From: Pollenia angustigena
Taxonomy: Eukaryota > Arthropoda > Insecta > Diptera > Polleniidae
Length of the DNA: 64,000 bases
Direction: 5' to 3'
Assembly: GCA_930367215.1 (NCBI GenBank)
Contig: OV884060.1
Coordinates: forward strand, 99,596,151-99,660,150
Within the stretch, counting starts at the first letter, position 1. The number at the start of each line of letters is the position of its first letter. The notes under the pieces are model-generated. The model did not search any database. It saw only the letters and a program-made list of their open reading frames with translations, and was not told where the DNA came from. Positions 1 through 10,965 of this stretch are shown here, in pieces. Position numbers and translations under genes: made by a program.

Positions 1-460
1 TTTATGTCCTAAAAACGACTTTAAAATTACCTATAAAGCTTTTCGATATTTTCATGTTATTGGCAATGACACAGTGTTTTATTTTATTTCGGCAAGCATA
101 TACATATGTACAAAAAAAGTTATATGTAATTTAATTAAATCCATACTAACTAGTAGGTTAACCTAGCTATTGCAAAGACATACATATGTATGTATGCACA
201 TGAAAATGTATGAATGAGCAAAAGTTATTTATGTATAAAGGCATTGCTTTCGTAATTGTTGTTATTGTGTTTCGTCTAATAAGCTGTTGCTACGTTGATA
301 TCTTCTTGCATTTCTCTTGGTTGCGGTTTTTTTGTTTTTTCTTTTTATAATCTTCACCACAAGTGGTGGATTTTAATGTGTTTTTTACGCATACACATGT
401 ATGTATGTTCATAAAATTCTCTCAATATATTTTAATTTAACGCTTCTTCAATAAAACCAT
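1..460. other. AT-rich sequence without recognised gene
   Basis: Low-complexity, AT-rich DNA with many TATGTA and ACATATG words. No splice-flanked exon, RNA gene or clear repeat boundary was seen. It probably belongs to intronic or intergenic host sequence. Confidence 0.4.
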
Positions 461-461
461 T

Positions 462-525
462 CGTAGCTGAGTTGTCTAAGTTCTCGCTTAAGGCTCGTAA
501 GATTGCGAGTTCAAGTCTCAAAAAT
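462..525 (+). repeat. tRNA-like unit (SINE head or tRNA pseudogene)
   Basis: The stretch contains an A-box-like TAGCTGAGTTGTCTAAG and, about 35 bases further on, a B-box-like GAGTTCAAGTCTC, followed by a T-rich run. The spacing is that of a polymerase III internal promoter in a tRNA. The acceptor stem does not close well, so a working tRNA is unlikely. It resembles the tRNA-like unit at 22850-22918 (shared GTTGTCTA). Confidence 0.45.
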
Positions 526-738
526 AAATTTTTTTTTATTTTTATTAAATTTTTTTATACACGATTTTAAGATTAAATAAAAATTTATATAACGAATTTC
601 AAACATCAACTTTGGCAAAAGAGGAAACGGACTTAGATATATACATAATTTTTTGATTTTGTCATATTCTTCGGCATGACGAAATGAAAAGTTGGCGGTG
701 CTCAATTTATATTTATTTATATCTAAAGAACAATATTT

Positions 739-979
739 GAGCCGTTTATTTTGAAAGTGGCATAAGTCATTTCGGTTTTTAAGTCGAGATATTTAAGGGT
801 TTGCGTTTTAACACGTTTAAAAATATGGATGCTAACTTTCGAGAAGATTCACTTGTATTTGATACATCATGATAATGATATTTTTCTCAGTATTATTATT
901 ATTATTTATTATTATTATTTATGATTAACTCGATTTTTTTTGAAAAAGTGACTAATGCCACTTTCAAAATAAACGGCTC
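739..979. mobile_element. Small TIR element (MITE), 241 bp
   Basis: The ends are inverted repeats: GAGCCGTTTATTTTGAAAGT at the left and its reverse complement at the right, about 30 bp long with few mismatches. ATTT occurs on both outer sides and may be a 4-bp target duplication. The right half contains an ATT microsatellite (885-920). There is no coding capacity and the superfamily is not clear. Confidence 0.6.
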
Positions 980-1009
980 ATTTATATGTATAACTTTTTG
1001 TTGTTCTTA

Positions 1010-1660
1010 CATACGATACGGCATAGCCGAATATAGCACTCTTATTTGTGTTTTTTTTTTTTATTTTTTTTTTTTTTATTTAAATTTATTACAGGTGGAA
1101 ATGTTATTATACCCTTCACCACAGGTGGAAAAGGGTATATATAAGTTTGTCATTCCGTTTGTAATTTCTACAATATTGATCTTAGACCCTATAAAGTATA
1201 TATATTCTGGGTCCTTATGAGGAGAGAAGTTGATTTAACGATATCCGTCCGTCCGTCCATCCGTCCGTCCGTCTGTCCGTCTTACGTTTGATATGTGTTT
1301 TCCGGAGACTCCAGACATGATAGCGGCTACGTTGTTTTACATTTATGTCACATATAGTCCACCATTTCTTGCTATTGAAATTCAGCCAGATCGGTCAAAC
1401 AATGGCTGAGATATGACCAAAAAACCACGACTGCCTCTAATTTTTCCAAAAAATCCCTTGTGGTTGTTGTATTTGTATTATTATTGTATCTGTATATCTG
1501 CAGAACGGCAAGAGCCAAAGCTTTAAAATTAGGTACAAACATTTAGGTTATAAATATACACCATCCTACAAAATGTGGGCGGGATTGGAGAAGTAGGCGT
1601 GGTACCTCTCATACAAAAAGTATTAAAAATTGTATAAAAACCTGAATTTGTTGACTGTAA
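1010..1660 (+). repeat. Fly dispersed repeat with ATACCCTTCACC start and TCCG microsatellite
   Basis: From about 1093 the sequence reads ATACCCTTCACCACAGG, then ATATTCTGGGTCCTTATG, then a TCCG/TCTG microsatellite (1246-1281). The same blocks recur at 1940-2030 and, reverse-complemented, at 23270-23395. The stretch at 1018-1050 (CATAGCCGAATATAGCACTC) matches the end module found again at 2281-2315 and 22615-22650, so more than one copy has been juxtaposed. It is non-coding. Confidence 0.6.
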
Positions 1661-1934
1661 TATGACCTATGGTTACGCCTTATATATCAGAAGATCAGAA
1701 GAAGATTTTTAATAGAAAATATTTTCTGAAAAACTCGGGAAAATCGGTTCAGATACGAAAAAGTTATGACCAAAATATTAATTTTTTTTTTGAAAAATAC
1801 TCATTTTCAGGAACCAAAGATCTTCCCGAGTCCATTTCTTCTTTAACACGTCGGTATATAAATCTGTCAAATCGGTTAAGAAATAGCAGAGTTATGACCA
1901 AAATACTGAAATCCCAAAAATTACTCTTTTTTAT

Positions 1935-2318
1935 AATTAAGATTGTTTTTAATACCCTTCACCGAAGGTCCTACACCCTATAAAGTATATATATTCTGGG
2001 TCCTTATGCAAAGCGAAGTTCAAATCCGGTTGTCGTCTCTTCTTCCTATCCCCTCACTCCCCCTTCGTATTTGTTTACATATACTAGCATAATGCCCAAT
2101 ATGATTTTCATTATCACCCTTCTTTATTATTTCATAATAAAAAATATTTACCAGTTATCGCTTTTTAAATTTCATTTATAATGAAGTTGTAAGAATTGTA
2201 AATATGTATGTATATGTATATGTAAAAATTATTTAGTTGCTCTCTATTCTACTCGCACAATGGTGAAGGGTATATAAGTTTCGGCACAGCGGAATATAGC
2301 ACTCTTACTTGTTTTTTT
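1935..2318 (+). repeat. Copy of the ATACCCTTCACC fly dispersed repeat
   Basis: Begins AATACCCTTCACCGAAGG and ends GCGGAATATAGCACTCTTAC followed by a T run. The internal blocks CATATACTAGCATAATGCCC and TTATCACCCTTCTTTATT are shared with the inverted copy at 22608-23398. That pair shows this to be a defined interspersed element of about 380 bp rather than chance similarity. No open reading frame of note is present. Confidence 0.65.
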
Positions 2319-2427
2319 TATAAATCCCCAATGAAAACCCCAAATCAAATTTTTTGTCCCTTTTAGCAACAAGAAAACCTCTTATTGGGGGTCAAAACCC
2401 CAAAGCTGGCAGCCCTGCACGAGCGTA

Positions 2428-2858
2428 TGCTACATGTTCAATATTTATCGCGTCAGTATTTATGTTATTTTTGTGCTGTGCGGGTCGTTTATCAAATTCG
2501 CGAGAAAACCAAAAGAAAGCCTGTTTAGCTATTTTGCTCGATTTCACTGTCTTCTGCCATTACCCTTTATTTCAATAAACTTTTCATTCGTATTTTATTT
2601 CTTTTATTTTGACACTTTTTACTGATGTATCATGTCAATTATTTTACTTTTTATTTGTTCTTATTAATATTATTTTATATCATGAAAATGCTACACGTTC
2701 AATATTTATCACGCGATCCACGATCCGCGATCTGGATTTCTGGATTTCATATTTTAGGCCATTCTGCGATATGGATCGCGATCCATCAATATTGCATGCT
2801 ACACGTTCAATAAATATCGTGATACTAGAAATATCACGATATTTATTGAACGTGTAGC
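2428..2858. repeat. Repeat cluster with a 61-bp near-perfect hairpin
   Basis: The word GCTACACGTTCAATA or GCTACATGTTCAATA occurs near 2428, 2689, 2798 and, reverse-complemented, at 2858. The last two form a hairpin at 2798-2858 with arms of about 27 bp and a short loop. The segment between the outer copies may be a small inverted-repeat element containing a second nested one. Open frames here are short and unsupported. Confidence 0.5.
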
Positions 2859-2869
2859 AGTGCCCTTAT

Positions 2870-4070
2870 ATCGATAACATTTTGAGATTAGAGCCATTTT
2901 GATAAAATGCATTAGTAAATTAAAATATTTTTTTAAATTGGTTTTTAATAGGTTAATTATTCGGCATGTTTTATATACCATGTGAAAGGTATTTAGAAAC
3001 ACCCTTTAGCGATACCCATATTGATGTGATTCAATTTATACTTCAAGAAATATTGGTTAAGAATTGATCAACTTTTATGGGCTATAACTCTAAAACAAAG
3101 TTCTTTGACAAACATTTCTATTTTCAAAGCACTTATATGTGCAATTTTTGTTCCTTGTTTGCCGATGAGCTAGAAATCTGGATAAGTTCCGGGGTTATGT
3201 AAAAAATTAATCAAGTATTAAGGGAATACCAATTTTTATATTATTCATATGCTACCAAATTTGCTGTATGCTGAAAAGCTTACATACGACTTTCAACAAA
3301 TAACATATTTGTCAACATACGTAGAAAATTTGCTGAAAAGTAAAAAATATTGTGTCTAGACGATATGCTATAATTGTGAACAAAAGTTTGCTGACATCGT
3401 TAACAAATGCCTGTCATATGTTGATAAGCATACGTTTGTTGAAAAAATTTGGTGTCTATACGATATGTTGGCACTGAAAGCAAATTATGTGAATCGTAAT
3501 CAACAAAACAAACTAATTTAAAATGTTCTAATAATGTTTTGCATATAAGCTAACGATATGTTTTTTGTTTGTGTCAACAATTCTTTGGTGCCTTTAAAAA
3601 GGGTCACTTTTTCTTTCGTTAAAAAGACGTACCTTTATGCAGAAATTATTGAGAAAAAAAAATAGACACAAGAAGTTGTTGGTATTTTGTGTTTGTAAAA
3701 ATATTTTTGTTTCTGTTCCAATCGCGACGATGCGTTTTTATTGCTAAAAACACTTTTCTTACATTGGTAAAGTTATTTGGACAACACTAACAAAGTCTTG
3801 TTTCGGCACAAGCAAAGCGACAGTAGGTATAGTTGATGGGTAAGAAAACTTGTTTTATTGTTGCATTAATGTAATTTTATTGTTTCGCGCCAAATTATGC
3901 CAGTTTTTGAAAGTTCAATGTAGTGTTTTAAACACCGTTGCGCTTGGTCCAGAAACAAAATTTTTTCACAAGACTTCATCTTCAGTTGTCTACAGTTCTT
4001 GCAGGTAGTAATTTTTTTTCAAACATTTTTGCCTTTATGTCTTTTAAACGAAAAAAACAAATTTTTTACA
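2870..4070. other. AT-rich sequence, possible small inverted-repeat unit
   Basis: No gene was recognised. Around 3250-3470 a unit with ends near ACCAAATTT and several CATATGTTG-like words may be a decayed MITE. The part beyond about 3930 may already be the 3' untranslated end of the Penelope-like element that continues at 4071. Confidence 0.3.
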
Positions 4071-4213
4071 AAATCAAAACACATTTTAAGCCTGGAGCTT
4101 CAATGTAAATAAAACATCAATTTTATTACAGTTTTTCCCAACGTTTCGTAGAGTATTTTTCTACTTCTTCAGGGGGTGTCTATTTAAATATGTGTAAAAA
4201 CGTACATTATAAT
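4071..4213 (-). mobile_element. Penelope-like element, 3' untranslated end
   Basis: This is read as the distal part of the Penelope-like element whose coding region ends at 8846. The two parts are separated by hAT insertions that used the target ATTATAAT (4206-4213, again at 5211-5218 and 8681-8688). The segment carries a CTGAAGA...GAAAC motif typical of Penelope-like ends (separate entry). Assignment rests on continuity across the target duplications and on that motif. The outer boundary could not be fixed. Confidence 0.5.
4137..4174 (-). ncRNA. Hammerhead-ribozyme-like core in Penelope UTR
   Basis: On the minus strand CTGAAGA is followed by the complementary arms GTAGA and TCTAC around a short A-rich loop, then GAAAC. 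This matches the hammerhead core CUGANGA, stem II, GAAA. Hammerhead motifs are known from Penelope-like element ends. Stems I and III are not convincing here, so activity is doubtful. Confidence 0.4.
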
Positions 4214-5210
4214 CAGCGTTACCGTTGTGATACTAAAGTATCAATTTGACCCCTTTTCGACGGTGTTGATACCTTTTATGACCCTTTTTTAAATTATACT
4301 TTTGTATCATTATCACCTTTTTTGTGACACTTTTTGACCCTTTTTTGGAAATAACTCTCACATTTTGTTTTTTGTCAACACTGCGGAACAGAAGTGCTAA
4401 ACAAATGTTTTCGAAATAAGCATTGCTTGATATGGAACAGACTCAAAGTATAAACTTACAATTCCATGCTTTCTTCTCCTTGATTTTTGATAGTAAAGTA
4501 CAAAAAAAAGCAAACATAACTCATATAAATATTTGTTATTTTTTACGGTGGTTTCTTTTTAAAACAAAAATTTGACATTTTATTTAAAAAAAGCAATTTG
4601 GTGTTTTGCTCTCTTAAACAGTAGCATGTTTTATTCAAAAAAATTCGCCCTTAATAATGGCAAAAGGTATTGAACTTTTCGCCCCCTTTTGAATGTACAG
4701 TGTTGAGAGTGCCGTTACAGGAATGAAAACAAAAGAGGTAAAAATTGGTCAATTGGCGGAAATTCCCAAATATTTGGTAAAAGCGGTATGAAAGAAAAGC
4801 TTTAAAAAATCTGACACTTACAGGAAAATATCGCATTAATCGAGAAAATGGTTACAATTCGCGAACGATAGCAAAAATTAAAACAAACACTAAAATTTAT
4901 TTGACATCGCTAAATCGAAAAATAACATAAAAAGTATGAAAAAATTAGCTATAATGATAAAGAATAAACTTTTTGTCAGGTGTTTAAAACAGGACAGAGC
5001 ATTCCATAAAAAAATAAAGTTTTTTGAGCTCTTCCTACCTGAAATATTATTTTTTTGTTTGCTTATAAAAAAAACTTGTTCTTATTATGTTCATTATTAT
5101 GCTTATAAAAAACTTGACCCTTTTTTTATTGAAATACCCTTTTTTTGACCCCTTTTTCTGGAAAATTCCCTTTTTGTGAACCTTTTCGAAAAATTCCAAC
5201 GGTAACCCTG
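4214..5210 (+). mobile_element. Non-autonomous hAT element, copy 1 (997 bp)
   Basis: Ends are CAGCGTTACCGTTG and CCAACGGTAACCCTG, a terminal inverted repeat of about 14 bp. It is flanked on both sides by the 8-bp duplication ATTATAAT, which fits the hAT pattern nTnnnnAn. Subterminal regions are full of GGGTCAAAAA-like words. A second, longer copy lies inverted at 9135-10433. There is no transposase; open frames inside are not conserved between the copies. Confidence 0.9.
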
Positions 5211-5505
5211 ATTATAATCAGCTATGGGCAAATGCAAAATGAAAATGCAAAAAGAGCGAACGATGTGTATACATTAGTGTGTCCCTTATAAAGCAAAAAA
5301 AAATTTTTTTTGGAATTTCGAAACGCATACCCTCTAATTTTTTTATATATGGAAAATTATATCTTTATATTAAATTTTGTTATTCTATCATGATTGCAAC
5401 CCGTGGCGAGTAAGCCAAGAAGTTTTGCAAAATGCAATAAATAAAAACAAAAAAAAAAAATTCATAAAAGAACTTGTTTTATTAAAAATTATTTAATTTT
5501 CAAAA

Positions 5506-7943
5506 TTAGATGGGATAACTTCTTTTAAGTGTATTTTTTCTGCAGTCTGGAAACAAATTTCTGTGTTCCTCAACACAGCGCAATAAAAACTGTTTTTGCT
5601 CTTCATCTGCAGTAATAAGTCCGTGAAAATCTTGCACTAATTTGACTGCTCTTTCAGCAGTATCATTTACTACTCGCAAAAGACTTATTTTTCTCTTAGC
5701 TTCTAGAAATGCAGCGTTATCTATCCAAGATGCCACATTTGTGCGAAGAAAACTCTCATCGATCTGTAATCGAGTAAAAAATACTGTGCTCTTATTTGAC
5801 ACAAAACTATCCAGCGTTTTATCTGAAACAAAGAAAGGTTATATTAAAAATTGTTTTATAAATATCCAGTTTTAATTTTTTGAAAATTTTTATTTAATAC
5901 AATAATAACATTTTTATAAACATAATTGTGACTCACCAAACAACGTTTTTGACATTTCATCGTTCGTTGGAATATAACGTTTGTTAAAATCCGATATGTT
6001 TCCCCTGTTTAAGTTTACAATGATATTTGTTTTTGTTTCATTATCCACCTCGTCATCAAAAAGTGATAAAATGACTGCCTCTTCACTTAAATACCATAAA
6101 TGATTACAAAACTTACTTACAGCAGCATTCGAAATTGTTTCGTCTATTTCATTGTAGCCTTTCACTTCTTTTAAAAAACGCAAATCCTGATTAGGTGCTT
6201 TTACAGCTTCTGTACATTCGAGCCATGGCTTAACATAAACTATCGCAACAAATAAGCAAATGTCGCGCAGAGCACTTTTATCATTTGCAGCTATGGTGAC
6301 CTGGGACCGGAGCAAACATATTTTTAATGAATAAATCGCTCTGGCCATCCATCGTGCTTTGTGTAATGCTCCGGGGGGCTTGATTTTTAATTTCTTCTCT
6401 GAATCGCCATCCAAAAACAAAACGCATAGTTCGATTAATTCACAATAATCGTCCCTTATAAAGGTTTTTTTCAGTGCTGCTTTATAAAACATTAAGCTGG
6501 ATAAAATTTTTTCATCAGAAATGTGATTTCTAACAAAATCGATGCATGGTTCAATCTTATTTGAATCGATGTTTTTCCAGTTGTCTCTGATTTTTTTAAA
6601 AATTTGTATTTCTGGAGATCCAATATTTTGCTTAATCTTGGCTTCAAATACATTTTTAAGCACCAGCTCATAAACATGATGACGACAAGCGAAAAGCACC
6701 AAGTCTCTCTCTAAACTTTGCTCCAAAAGAGCACAAGCACCATTAAAACGACCAGTATTCGTTGAAGTTGTATCACAACAGATTATTTGTACCTTGTCAA
6801 TGAGATTCCAGTCATATAGGACTGTTCTTATAGCCTTTTCTTGGTCTTTGCCAGATGAACTCTCTAATTTTGGTACTGCAAGAAGTTGTTCCTTGTCGCT
6901 ATAAGAAATTACAATTGGTAGCCGCTCTTCTTTTCGGCTTCTCACATCTAAGCCTGGTAAAAGTTTGCCATCCCAATGGATGGTTACAACATTAGGTACA
7001 TTGTTCTTAAAGTCAGTTTTAAAAGTTTCTGCCCTTGATTTTCTCATTTGTGTACGAATTCGTTGAATTGATGATTTATTTATCGAATATTCATCGCATC
7101 TCAGATCCAGTGCCTCTAGGATAGCCTGAATAATATACACTGAATCTCTTATCCTTAGCTGGCACCTGTCTAAAACTGCGACTACCTTAGGTGTTATCAG
7201 ATTTTTTCTTCCTCTTTTAGAACTGTCACGCTGCAACTTGGGCTTGTCTCTGGCAGGATTTCGTGCTCGTGTGAATATGGTGGATCTTCCGTATCTGAAT
7301 TATATATTTCGTCCTCGTCTGAAACTTGCCTGTGTTCAACATTTGATCTAGAAGTCGATGCTACTGTGGATAATTCTTTTTGCCTCAATTTTCTTATTTC
7401 TTCGTGTGATAGTCTTTTTCTGGATCTTTCTTCTTTGTTTGTGATATTTTTGTCTATACCAGCTAAGCAACCCGGTCTACCCGGCTCTCTCTGTAGCTTC
7501 AAAAATATTTTATCCTCTTCTATTTTCATAATAACAAGGGCATCGGCATGAGCAATATCAAATAGATTATCAAGATCATTTGCAAAATCATTTTCACGGG
7601 TTCTATAAATATCGAGACTCTTCTTACAATTTTTTTGCAACTTTTTCCAAAGTGTATATTTATCTAAAAGTTTCTTCACACAGTTCGGAATTGCCTTTAT
7701 GGGTATTTTTGCTTTCTCCCAAAAGATTACGCATTCCCTTATTGCTAGATTTGCACTTTCTCTAACACTGAGCTTGACTTCACGAATATTGTAAAAATAT
7801 ACAGCGAGAACTTGTCGATTAGATGGTAGTTTAGCACCATTAATTTGATGACAAGGCATTCCGATGAGAAAAATTGGTTGCTTTTCACTTCGTAATTCGA
7901 CACACATTTTTTTAATTAAGATACTGCACTTTATGAAACACAC
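5506..7943 (-). CDS. hAT-type transposase, intron-containing, one frame break
   Basis: Read from 7943 leftwards. The first part (7943-7197, 248 codons) has a basic GRPGCLAGIDK-like motif and an acidic linker. The main part (7236-5937) shows HWDGK (Asp about residue 89 of that frame), CCDTTSTNTG (Asp about 155), CRHHVYELVL (184-193) and KARWMA (293-298). These fit an RNase H-like transposase, probably the catalytic Asp residues plus the His/Cys insertion-domain motif of hAT. The exon ends at a GTGAGT donor (5936-5931). A TTTCAG acceptor lies at 5823, and splicing a 114-base intron joins the reading to 5822-5506. The first two parts overlap in different frames around 7197-7236, which implies a one-base indel or an unrecognised small intron. 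No promoter was identified. The exact hAT subfamily is uncertain. Confidence 0.75.
5823..5936 (-). other. Intron of the hAT transposase gene
   Basis: GTGAGT donor at 5936-5931 and a pyrimidine tract ending TTTCAG at 5828-5823 (minus strand). Removal joins TTTG to ATAAAACGC in phase 1 and keeps an open frame into the last exon, ending at 5506. Without splicing, the frame stops about 20 bases inside the intron. Confidence 0.75.
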
Positions 7944-8688
7944 TATTGAAATGACAAATCAACATCGAAAACAACACAACATTAATTTAGCAGTTGAGTA
8001 GAAAGGGGAATCACCTTTTTAGATGGATATATGTATGGTATATGAAAGCTCACTTTTTATTAAAAGGTATGTAGACGAAAGCTTTTAATAATTAGAGCTT
8101 TTAAGAATGCCACATAAAATTAAAATACCTATGTATATCAAATATACATAGTTGCTGTTTTAAGTTTAAAGTTACAGTTTAGTTTAAAAATAGTTGCTGC
8201 TAATTTTATTTCGTTAATAACAAGAGGATGTAACTTTGTGTGTATATTGCTTAGTTACGATATATTGTTTTTTTAACCTTAATACAAAAAATAATATTCT
8301 CCGACTTAATTAATATAGAAATAATGCAACGTATCCTGAATTTAGTTCATTGTTGTTAACATTAAATCATTTAATCGTTGAGCCACAGCTGTTTATGCAT
8401 ATTACTGGCACATATTAATAACATTAAAATACATCGCAAGTCGCCACAGGTTACCATTCTTAGATCAAAATAAAATTTTTCTTGGTGGCTTTTTAGGTCA
8501 TTTCGAAACTTTTTAGCGGGTATGCGCAAAAAAAAAATGACGTCGAAAAATAAGGGACACCCTAGTATACATACACAAAAAACAAAGAGCAAAAGAGCAT
8601 AAAACCAACAAATGCAATCGTAAACAAAACAATACAATGCCACACATGCAAAGCTTTCAATGTGGTGGTGCCCATAGCTGATTATAAT

Positions 8689-9134
8689 ACAGTTTTTTTT
8701 AAACCATGTATATAACTTACAAATTTTTTTGATTATATTACATTTTTAAATACTTTATTTGTAAAAACAAAAAACAATTAACAATAATAATTTTCAACCA
8801 CATCTCTTTCTAGTATCACAGTGAAAAACTTTTTAAATTTGTTTATCAATTTAAAACAACCCTGTAATTAATGTTGATGTTGTCTGTGTCTTCTTTCAGA
8901 TTCATCGTCTTATTTATTTTCTGTTGGATACGTAAACTTTCAATCGTATATCTCTTTTTTCAACATTCTCTCTATCCAATATTTTGACGTTTTCAAAATC
9001 AGCAGTATGACCATGGTGTAAAATATGTTGTGCTAGTGCTGTTGTTTCTTTGTTTTTTGTTATGTCTGTTTTGTGTTATCCCATTCTCGTCTGTAAACTT
9101 CGTTTTGTTGTACCAATGTATATGAGGTCGCATG
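8689..9134 (-). pseudogene. Penelope-like element, GIY-YIG endonuclease end
   Basis: The minus strand from 9134 reads CDLIYIGTTKRSLQTRM, the GIY-YIG endonuclease start of Penelope-like elements. It continues through a region with HILHHGHTADFENVKILDREN to a stop at 8846. A stop after TRMG and one frameshift near 8935 interrupt it. After the frameshift the C-terminus ends INYRVVLN. The reading frame continues at 10442 on the far side of a hAT insertion. Below 8846 is 3' untranslated sequence up to the hAT target. Confidence 0.8.
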
Positions 9135-10433
9135 CAGGGTTACCGTTGGAAATTTTCGAAAAGGGTCACAAAAAGTGGATTTTCCAAAAAAAAGGGGTCA
9201 AAAAAAGGGTATTTCAATAAAAAAGGAGTCAAGTTTTTTAAAAGCAGTATTTTCCATTCGAATAAATAAAATAAGACCAAGTTTTTTATAAACAAACAAA
9301 TAATATTTATTTCAGGTAGGCAGTGCTTAAAAAAGTACATTTTTTTATGGAATGCCCTTTCCTGTTTTTAACACCTGACCAAAGGTTTGTTCTTCATCAT
9401 TATAACTCATTTTTTAATACCTTATACCTATGTTATGTTCCCACATTTTCTTTTTTTTACCGATTTAGCGATTTCAAATAAATTTTAGGGATTGTTTCCA
9501 ATTTTGCAATCATTCGCGAATTTTAGTGCTGTTCAGGATTGAAGAGATTTTTTCCTGTAAGTTTTCTGATTCTTAAATAAAGTTTTTACAATTTTTTATA
9601 AATACTCGACTTAGCTATCATACCTCTGTTAACAAATACTTTAAAATTTCAGCAATTTTTACCAATTTTTTTTTCATTTCTGTTAGTTTAAGAGACTTTT
9701 AATCAATTTTATGGCGCTATCTATTTTTTGAGTTTTTAAATTTTTGTTATTTAAGGCAATCGTCGCCGTTGTAAAAATAGCCCCAATAATAAACCGAAGT
9801 CACCTATTTTACAGGACCCTCTTAACATTGTCGATTTAAAATGGGGTGAAAAGTTTTATGCCATTATTAAGGGTGAATTTTTTATCATAAAACTTGCTTC
9901 TCTTTAAGAGACCAACACATGTTTAAGAAACAAACACATAATTGCATTTTTTTTAAATAAAATGTCACATTTTTTTTTTTTTTTTTTTTTGAAAAGAAAC
10001 CACCATAAGTTATTCAATAAATAAAAAAAATACTAAATTCGTTATGAGTTATGTTTGCTATTAGGGAAATTGTACTTAATTTGTACTTTACTATCGAAAA
10101 TCTAATTTAGAAGTCATAACAAATTTATTAACACAAACTTTTTACGAATACTAACTACTTTTAAGGAATTTGCGTTCTATATTTTGGTATTAAATCTTCA
10201 CTTGAAGTTCATTCCTCTATCTCCGCTTATTTCCAAAACATTTGTTTAGCACTAACGTTCAGCTGTGTTGACAAAACAACAAAATGTGAGTGCTATTTCC
10301 AAAAAGGGTCAAAAAGTGGCACAAAATAGGTGAAAATGATACAAAAGTATAATTTAAAGAAAGGGTCATAAAAGGTATCAAGACCGTCGAAAAAGGGTCA
10401 AATTAATACTTTAGTATCACAACGGTAACGCTG
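9135..10433 (-). mobile_element. Non-autonomous hAT element, copy 2 (1299 bp)
   Basis: Ends CAGGGTTACCGTTG and CAACGGTAACGCTG; flanked by GTCGCATG on both sides (9127-9134 and 10434-10441). It is an inverted, longer relative of 4214-5210, sharing both ends and inner blocks such as GCCATTATTAAGGGTGAA (near 9860; reverse complement near 4645). It interrupts the Penelope coding region. Removing the element plus one duplication restores the endonuclease frame (PCD followed by LIYIG). Confidence 0.92.
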
Positions 10434-10965
10434 GTCGCATGGTTCGTCATTATTACCTTAACATTGTATTTCGTATACAACGTTACTTATTTGTTGTTTG
10501 TCGATGGGTGTTTTTGTTCTTGTAAATCGTTCTATTTGGTTTATAAGCAAAACAAGTGTTTTTTGTCTTTATTGTGTTTCTTATGTTCGCATTATCAATA
10601 AGGTGTGGAACATATGGTACACTGTAAAAAACTTTTGGTGGTTCTTCCGTAATTAAGTTAGTTCCGTTATTTTGTTTTAATTGTGTTATTGTATTTTTAA
10701 TCAGACATTTGGTTAAGTTATTGGGAAAACAGTTATTTTTTACGGATAATTTCAATATTTTTGTCGTGAAATACTTCATCGCTTATATTTAGAACTCTCT
10801 TAATAAAACTTTTTGCTGTATTTATTATTTGATTCATTGGTTGAGTAGTGTAATAATTCATTATCCTGCCTGATGAGGTCTCTTTTGTAAACCAGTCAAA
10901 TATTATTGTATCTTCCGCCCTATGTAATTTTGTGTCCAGAAACGCATCAAAACAAATTTTAGTTT
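10434..10965 (-). pseudogene. Penelope-like element, reverse transcriptase C-terminal part
   Basis: Translating the minus strand from about 10965 gives AFLDTKLHR, DWFTKETSSGRIMNYY and PMNQIINTAKSFIKRVLNIS, the C-terminal part of a Penelope reverse transcriptase. The linker frame at 10779-10483 contains FYSVPYVPHL. Then NVVYEIQC and GNNDEPCD lead into the GIY-YIG domain beyond the inserted hAT. A stop after IRKK, at least one frameshift and a stop after EIQC break it. Most of the reverse transcriptase is missing, so the copy is 5'-truncated near 10965. Confidence 0.78.

Larger units (their letters stand above)
5219..8680 (-). mobile_element. hAT transposon with transposase gene (3462 bp)
   Basis: The ends CAGCTATGGGCA and TGCCCATAGCTG form a perfect 12-bp inverted repeat, and ATTATAAT lies directly outside each end (5211-5218 and 8681-8688). 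It contains one minus-strand gene at 5506-7943. Length, inverted repeat and 8-bp duplication are those of an autonomous hAT element. The flanking DNA is Penelope 3' sequence. The left duplication is shared with the neighbouring non-autonomous hAT, so two hAT insertions used the same target. Confidence 0.9.

Noticed and set aside
1246..1281. TCCG microsatellite as a separate regulatory feature
   Set aside because: It is an internal part of the ATACCCTTCACC dispersed fly repeat.
7366..7765. Forward-strand ORFs antisense to the hAT transposase
   Set aside because: They are shadows of the minus-strand coding frame.
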